Part shown: positions 12,389-15,244 of the stretch, in pieces
Layout of the letters: each line of letters starts with the position of its first letter
Position numbering within the stretch: position 1 is the stretch's first letter
NCBI GenBank assembly: GCA_014729015.1
Contig: WJKR01000052.1
Coordinates: 1 to 15,244 of the forward strand
Length of the DNA: 15,244 bases
Reading direction: 5' to 3'
Origin: Candidatus Woesearchaeota archaeon
GTDB taxonomy: Archaea > Nanobdellota > Nanobdellia > Woesearchaeales > WJKR01
Program-made: the position numbers and the translations under genes
Notes under the pieces: generated by a model
Seen by the model: the letters and a program-made list of their open reading frames with translations, nothing else
What the model was told of the DNA's origin: nothing
The model's database searches: none

Positions 12389-12952
12389 ATGCAATCAGAA
12401 CAGGAAAAGGAAGAAAAAGCTATTGTTCTGGACTTCTTGCCGTACGGCTATCCTTTTGACACCCGCCCCATACATTTAAAGAGTCCCATCGCGCAGGCCA
12501 TCGGTGCAGAGAAGTTCACCCTGCTAGAGCTGGTGCCGAAGAAGGGCGTGTTCTTGCAGCCGTACGAGGAAGTGTACATCGGCGAAGCAAAGCGGGACAA
12601 GATTCATCACATCAACGGCAAGATCGGGATGCAGAAGTTGACGCAGACCGGTCGCGCAGAGTTGGAGCACGTCGTCCAGCAAGTGGTGGACGAGCATGAG
12701 TCGTCGTTCGTGGAGTTCTTCAACAAAGCGCAACCCTTGTCGACGAGAATGCACGTTCTGGAACTGTTGCCCGGGGTGGGCAAGAAGCACATGTGGGAGA
12801 TCGTGGAGGAGAGGAGGGGAGAACCCTTCACCAGCTTCGCGGACATGCGGAGACGGGTGAAGCTGATGCCCGATCCCAAGAAGGCCGTCGTCAGGCGGGT
12901 GTTGGAAGAGCTCGAAGGCAAGGAGAAGCACCACCTGTTCGTCGATCGATAA
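12389..12952 (+). CDS. DUF655 RNA/DNA-binding protein
   Basis: 187 residues of the archaeal DUF655 family, found beside eL21 and rpoF. It has an OB-like N-terminal part (AIVLDFLPYGYP..., FTLLELVP, EEVYIGEAKRDKIHHINGKI) and a helix-hairpin-helix at about residues 122-140 (LELLPGVGKKHMWEIVEER) that usually binds nucleic acid backbone. The biochemical role is unknown; its position suggests work on rRNA or the ribosome. In many archaea ksgA follows, but here the next gene is eL15 on the other strand, with only 2 bases between stop codons. Confidence 0.92.
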   Translation: MQSEQEKEEKAIVLDFLPYGYPFDTRPIHLKSPIAQAIGAEKFTLLELVPKKGVFLQPYEEVYIGEAKRDKIHHINGKIGMQKLTQTGRAELEHVVQQVVDEHESSFVEFFNKAQPLSTRMHVLELLPGVGKKHMWEIVEERRGEPFTSFADMRRRVKLMPDPKKAVVRRVLEELEGKEKHHLFVDR

Positions 12953-12954
12953 GG

Positions 12955-13524
12955 CTATCTCTTCTTGCGCACCGCGGCCTTGCTCGGCCTGTTCTTCTCT
13001 GCGCCCTTGCCTTTCTTGCGCAAGCCACGGCTCTTCTTACCGGCAGACGTCAAGCCACGCGCAGCCTTGCCGCGCGTGTCATACGCCCAGCTCGTGCGCT
13101 TATCCGCCTTGATGACGGGGTGGTCGCGGTCGTAGAGGACGACCTCGTACCATTGGCGCCTGCCGTCCTCACCCACCAGGTAGCTACCGGCGACCTCGCA
13201 GTTCGGGTATTTCTTGTTGACGCGTTGCTCGGCGATGAGCTGGTAGCTCTTGCTGACCACTCGCCGCTGCGTGTTCTTCTTCGGGCGGCGGCCGCCCTTG
13301 ATGTCCGGCCGGGTGTGAGCTCCTCTGAGGACTCGTTGCCGAACGACGATGATGCCTTGCTTCGCCTTGTAGCCCAAGGAGCGCGCGCGGTCCACCCTGG
13401 TCGGCCGTTCGACCCTGACCGTCACGGGCTGTTTTCTCCACGCAACGAGTTTTTCCTGGTACGCTTTCCCTAACCCCTTTTTCGGTTGCTTCCAGGCTTG
13501 TCGAACGTACTTGAGATATCCCAT
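12955..13524 (-). CDS. rpl15e: Ribosomal protein eL15
   Basis: 189 residues from ATG 13524 (or 190 from the adjacent ATG 13527). The start MGYLKYVRQAWKQP matches the family. Further signatures are RVERPTRVDRARSLGYKAKQG, VVRQRVLRG and SYQLIAEQRVNKKYPN. The C-terminus is a basic tail for 23S rRNA. GGAGG (minus strand) precedes the start by 5 or 8 bases. TATA CTTTATAAATG (13612-13622) implies a leader of about 65 nt, which holds a short out-of-frame ATG; I give that no weight. The gene is monocistronic, convergent with DUF655 and divergent from the HPF-like gene. Confidence 0.96.
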   Translation of the reverse strand: MGYLKYVRQAWKQPKKGLGKAYQEKLVAWRKQPVTVRVERPTRVDRARSLGYKAKQGIIVVRQRVLRGAHTRPDIKGGRRPKKNTQRRVVSKSYQLIAEQRVNKKYPNCEVAGSYLVGEDGRRQWYEVVLYDRDHPVIKADKRTSWAYDTRGKAARGLTSAGKKSRGLRKKGKGAEKNRPSKAAVRKKR

Positions 13525-13612
13525 CATAGTGGCCTCCGTTGTTCTGGTGCGCGTCCCGATTCAGGCAAGCCGTCGCCCACATCTCGGTAGGGTGCTCGAA
13601 AACAAAGGCTCA

Positions 13613-13620
13613 TTTATAAA
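13613..13620 (-). promoter_or_regulatory. TATA box of the eL15 gene
   Basis: TTTATAAA on the minus strand predicts initiation near 13590, giving a leader of about 65 bases that contains a GGAGG ribosome site. Confidence 0.6.
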
Positions 13621-13653
13621 GGTTGTTGTTGGTTGCCAAAACAGAACGCATAA

Positions 13654-13660
13654 TATAAAT
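13654..13660 (+). promoter_or_regulatory. TATA box of the HPF-like gene
   Basis: TATAAAT predicts a start near 13683, about 12 bases before GTG 13695. GAGGGGG (13683-13689) is the likely ribosome site and supports the GTG start. Confidence 0.6.
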
Positions 13661-13694
13661 AGGAGTGTCACCATAAGAAGACGAGGGGGAAGCA

Positions 13695-13988
13695 GTGATT
13701 GAGCTCGGCGGCAATATTACGCTCAAAGGATTCGAGGTGCTGGACCCTGCTGACTTGTTAATCACGAAGAAGCTGGTCGGCAGCTATGTCCGGAAGGTGT
13801 GTGACGAGGCTGGTAATTGCGACAGCGCGAAGCTCACCCTCCGCCAGAACGACAAGTTCTCCATCGCCGTAGACGTCACAGTGTACGGCAAGACCACGAC
13901 GGCGAGCGCTGCTGGCAAGAACGTGTTCATGACCATCGACCACGCGTGGAAAGCGACGCTGGAGAAATTAGGGATCACTATGGAGTAG
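13695..13988 (+). CDS. Small protein resembling the ribosome-hibernation factor (HPF/S30EA) fold
   Basis: 97 residues from a GTG start preceded by GAGGGGG. Pattern by eye: strand (ITLKGFEVLD), helix (PADLLITKKLVGSYVRKV), strand (DSAKLTLRQ), strand (FSIAVDVTVYG), strand (KTTTASAAG), helix (NVFMTIDHAWKATLEKL). This beta-alpha-beta-beta-beta-alpha order, with a 'V-V-G--A-A----M-AID-A---LE-L' ending, is that of HPF/YfiA proteins, which bind the 30S decoding centre and silence ribosomes. The match is structural reasoning, not a recognised family signature; a dsRBD-like fold of other function is possible. Two cysteines (36 and 42) flank the turn after helix 1. Its 3' end overlaps the convergent eL31 gene by 11 bases, in a ribosomal neighbourhood that fits the idea. 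Confidence 0.7.
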   Translation: MIELGGNITLKGFEVLDPADLLITKKLVGSYVRKVCDEAGNCDSAKLTLRQNDKFSIAVDVTVYGKTTTASAAGKNVFMTIDHAWKATLEKLGITME

Positions 13989-14397
13989 GGGATTTCTGCT
14001 CGCGTTGCGCAGCCGGCTGCTCCTCCTTCGCAGCAGGCCGCTCTTCTTCCTTGTGCTGCTTCGCGCCAATCGTCGATGCGAGCTTGTCCTTCACGCTCTG
14101 CGGCTCCTCCTTCTGCTGGATCTTCTTGGCTTCCTCGTACGCGAACCCTTCGAGCTCTGCCTTGGCGACGCCGTCCTCGACAACCACGGCCACCGTTACC
14201 TTCGCCGGCGGGTTCGTGATGCCCCGCTCCCAGAGCGCGTCGTTAAGGTGGGCGCCGACCTTGACCTCGTCAGTCTTGCAGTGCTGCCTGAGGTAGTCCT
14301 TGACCGCCTTGACCGCTCTCGGGCCGCGGCGCCGAGGTGCCGCTCGCTGGAAACGCTTCCTGAGCGGGATGGTGTAGTTCTTGATCGTCGCTGCCAC
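13978..14397 (-). CDS. rpl31e: Ribosomal protein eL31 with a C-terminal extension
   Basis: 139 residues, versus about 85-95 for most archaeal eL31. Residues 1-92 carry the family features: NYTIPLRKRFQRAAPRRRGP, AVKAVKDYLRQH, KVGAHLNDALWERGI. Residues ~95-139 are a low-complexity tail of Lys, Glu, Gln, Ala and Pro. eL31 lies at the polypeptide exit tunnel rim, so the tail could reach nascent-chain factors. The start is GTG 14397: an in-frame TGA just upstream rules out anything longer, and GTGAT lies shortly before. It is the last gene of the eS19-eL39-eL31 operon; eIF6, often next in archaea, is absent and the convergent HPF-like gene overlaps instead. Confidence 0.94.
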   Translation of the reverse strand: MAATIKNYTIPLRKRFQRAAPRRRGPRAVKAVKDYLRQHCKTDEVKVGAHLNDALWERGITNPPAKVTVAVVVEDGVAKAELEGFAYEEAKKIQQKEEPQSVKDKLASTIGAKQHKEEERPAAKEEQPAAQREQKSPTP

Positions 14398-14407
14398 GGA
14401 GCATCAC

Positions 14408-14581
14408 TCATACCTTAGTCTTGCCTCGCCGCCACGTCCTCTTGACAGCGGTGTGCCGGCCGGGATGGACTCTTCGTCCCTGCCCGTAAATCTTGGGTAC
14501 GGTCCAGAAAGGAGCCCACCTTGTCCTGCGAGACAGCTTTCCCAGCCGTTTCTTCCGTGCGAAGGGGAGGAATCTTGCCAT
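14408..14581 (-). CDS. rpl39e: Ribosomal protein eL39
   Basis: 57 residues from ATG 14581 (MARFLPFARKKRLGKLSRRTR), or 60 from ATG 14590, which overlaps the eS19 stop as ATGA. The body matches eL39: a basic helix, then WAPFWTVPKI, RRVHPGRH and RTWRRGKTKV. Usual eL39 is ~51 residues; it lines the peptide exit tunnel. I favour ATG 14581 because MAR-x-PFARKKRLGK aligns with the family start, while translational coupling through the ATGA overlap is the argument for 14590. It is 10 bases from the eL31 start. Confidence 0.9.
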   Translation of the reverse strand: MARFLPFARKKRLGKLSRRTRWAPFWTVPKIYGQGRRVHPGRHTAVKRTWRRGKTKV

Positions 14582-14586
14582 GGGTA

Positions 14587-15048
14587 TCATGCCTTCTTCT
14601 TTGCTCGCTTTCGCGCAGGCTTCCTCGGTGCCGGTTGCCGGACCCCGGCCTGCTTGGCAGCCTGGTACAGCAAGGAAGCGCCTTTCGGGGTGATGACGCG
14701 TCCTTTGTGCACGCCTCGCTCCGCCTGCTTGATGAGTCCTGCTTGCTCTAACTGCTGGAGGAGGTGGCGGGCGACGCTGCCGCTGCCTTTGGCGAAGATG
14801 CTGGGCTTGACGCCTCGCTCCTTGAGGCCGCCGTACTTGGTGCGGAGCTTGGACACGCCAATCGGTCCTCGCGAGTAGACGGTGTTAAGGATGCCCGCCG
14901 CTCTGAGGTACCACCAATCCTCCTTGATGGGTGGTTGCTGCTTGTGCGTACCGGTCTTGACGTAGTCAGCCCATTCCGGCCTCTGGATTATGTCCTGCAA
15001 CGTCTTCGCGACCGTGATGATGAGTTGTCCTCGGGGAGTGCTCTGCAT
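14587..15048 (-). CDS. rps19e: Ribosomal protein eS19
   Basis: 153 residues. Family signatures include PEWADYVKTGTHKQQPP, EDWWYLRAAGILNTVYSRGPIG, LRTKYGG, RGVKPSIFAKGSGSVARHLLQQLE and KGRVITPKGASLL. The C-terminal tail is Lys/Arg/Ala/Pro-rich. eS19 is in the small-subunit head and aids 3'-end maturation of small-subunit rRNA in eukaryotes. ATG 15048 is chosen over GTG 15060 because AGGTGAT lies exactly 7 bases before it, the same arrangement as in uL11. TATA TTTTTAAAT (15114-15122) gives a ~44-nt leader. It is the first gene of the operon with eL39 and eL31; the PDCD5-like gene often found between eS19 and eL39 is missing. Confidence 0.95.
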   Translation of the reverse strand: MQSTPRGQLIITVAKTLQDIIQRPEWADYVKTGTHKQQPPIKEDWWYLRAAGILNTVYSRGPIGVSKLRTKYGGLKERGVKPSIFAKGSGSVARHLLQQLEQAGLIKQAERGVHKGRVITPKGASLLYQAAKQAGVRQPAPRKPARKRAKKKA

Positions 15049-15113
15049 GCGTCGTATCACCTTGCTTCTGAGAAGCTGTGCCTCTAGACCAGTGGTGGCG
15101 AAACAAGAGGCTC

Positions 15114-15122
15114 TTTTTAAAT
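15114..15122 (-). promoter_or_regulatory. TATA box of the eS19-eL39-eL31 operon
   Basis: ATTTAAAAA on the minus strand predicts a start near 15092 and a leader of about 44 bases that ends with AGGTGAT. Confidence 0.6.
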
Positions 15123-15149
15123 GTTATGGTCATCCACCGAAGAAAAACC

Positions 15150-15156
15150 TTTTAAA
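15150..15156 (+). promoter_or_regulatory. TATA box of the gene starting at 15179
   Basis: TTTTAAA is centred about 26 bp before ATG 15179, predicting a leaderless mRNA. It diverges from the eS19 operon promoter. Confidence 0.6.
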
Positions 15157-15178
15157 GGGGCGCTGTTTAGGAAGGCGC

Positions 15179-15244
15179 ATGGACGAAGCGGTCACGACCA
15201 TCACGAAAGGGTGCCCTATCTGCGGCGGCGACGTCTCGGGCAAC
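15179..15244 (+). CDS. Start of a zinc-binding protein (3' truncated by window edge)
   Basis: The first 22 codons are visible (MDEAVTTITKGCPICGGDVSGN). The CPICGG knuckle at residues 12-17 suggests a zinc ribbon completed by a second CxxC beyond the window. The ATG is placed by the TATA box 26 bp upstream. The family cannot be named from this piece. Confidence 0.65.
   Translation, partial: MDEAVTTITKGCPICGGDVSGN

Noticed and set aside
12793..13473. Plus-strand frame across the DUF655/eL15 boundary
   Set aside because: It is antisense to eL15 and out of frame with DUF655, both of which are well supported.
13184..13582. Minus-strand frame beginning in the eL15 leader
   Set aside because: It overlaps eL15 out of frame and resembles no protein; a possible upstream ORF but with no supporting ribosome site.
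1..15244. CRISPR arrays, insertion sequences, rRNA genes or defence islands
   Set aside because: No spaced direct repeats, transposase motifs or rRNA signatures were seen in either strand.

Overview
The window is archaeal. It encodes eukaryote-type ribosomal proteins (eS1/S3Ae, eL41, eL21, eL15, eS19, eL39, eL31), the RNA polymerase subunit RpoF and a DUF655 protein. It also has intron-containing tRNA genes with bulge-helix-bulge (BHB) splice sites and TATA boxes about 26 bp upstream of many start codons. Several small proteins (a helical-bundle plus Pro/Gln-linker membrane protein, tiny zinc ribbons) have the look of DPANN archaea such as the Woesearchaeota group, but that placement is an inference. 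Only a type IA topoisomerase is seen, with no reverse gyrase in the window.

Layout. 1-800: 3' end of a DHH/DHHA1 phosphoesterase, then a Nudix hydrolase. 878-2053: CPA2 cation/proton antiporter. 2072-2199 (-): tRNA-Leu(UAA) with a T-loop intron. 2235-3476 (-): nucleotide-sugar 6-dehydrogenase. 3535-3647 (-): tRNA-Thr(GGU) with two introns. 3749-4267: small membrane protein with a very basic tail. 4303-4374: tRNA-Gly(GCC). 4384-5568 (-): Tat-signal protein of unknown function. 5569-6136: AT-rich stretch that is not empty; it holds a decayed LAGLIDADG homing endonuclease. 6137-6440: tRNA-Ile(UAU) with two introns and tRNA-Glu(UUC) with one. 6574-7408: eL41 and eS1. 7442-7690: N-terminal stub of Dph2. 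7731-9962: topA. 9952-10566 (-): membrane protein. 10706-11428: uL11 with a long C-terminal extension. 11445-11537 (-): mini zinc ribbon. 11654-12952: eL21-rpoF-DUF655 cluster. 12955-13524 (-): eL15. 13695-13988: HPF-like small protein. 13978-15048 (-): eS19-eL39-eL31 operon. 15179-end: start of a zinc-binding protein.

Most of the window serves translation: tRNAs, ribosomal proteins, a possible ribosome-hibernation factor, and a broken diphthamide gene. The strongest unusual signal is in the tRNA genes. Four of five are interrupted, by six short introns in all, at least three of them outside the canonical 37/38 site. For two introns (tRNA-Leu 59/60 and tRNA-Thr 28/29) the BHB motif can be drawn exactly and predicted cuts restore a standard tRNA. 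A homing-endonuclease remnant ends 12 bases before the doubly interrupted tRNA-Ile.

Expression signals follow a pattern. Genes whose TATA box lies 26-27 bp from the start codon should give leaderless mRNAs. The uL11 and eS19 genes have leaders and an AGGTGAT Shine-Dalgarno motif exactly seven bases before ATG.
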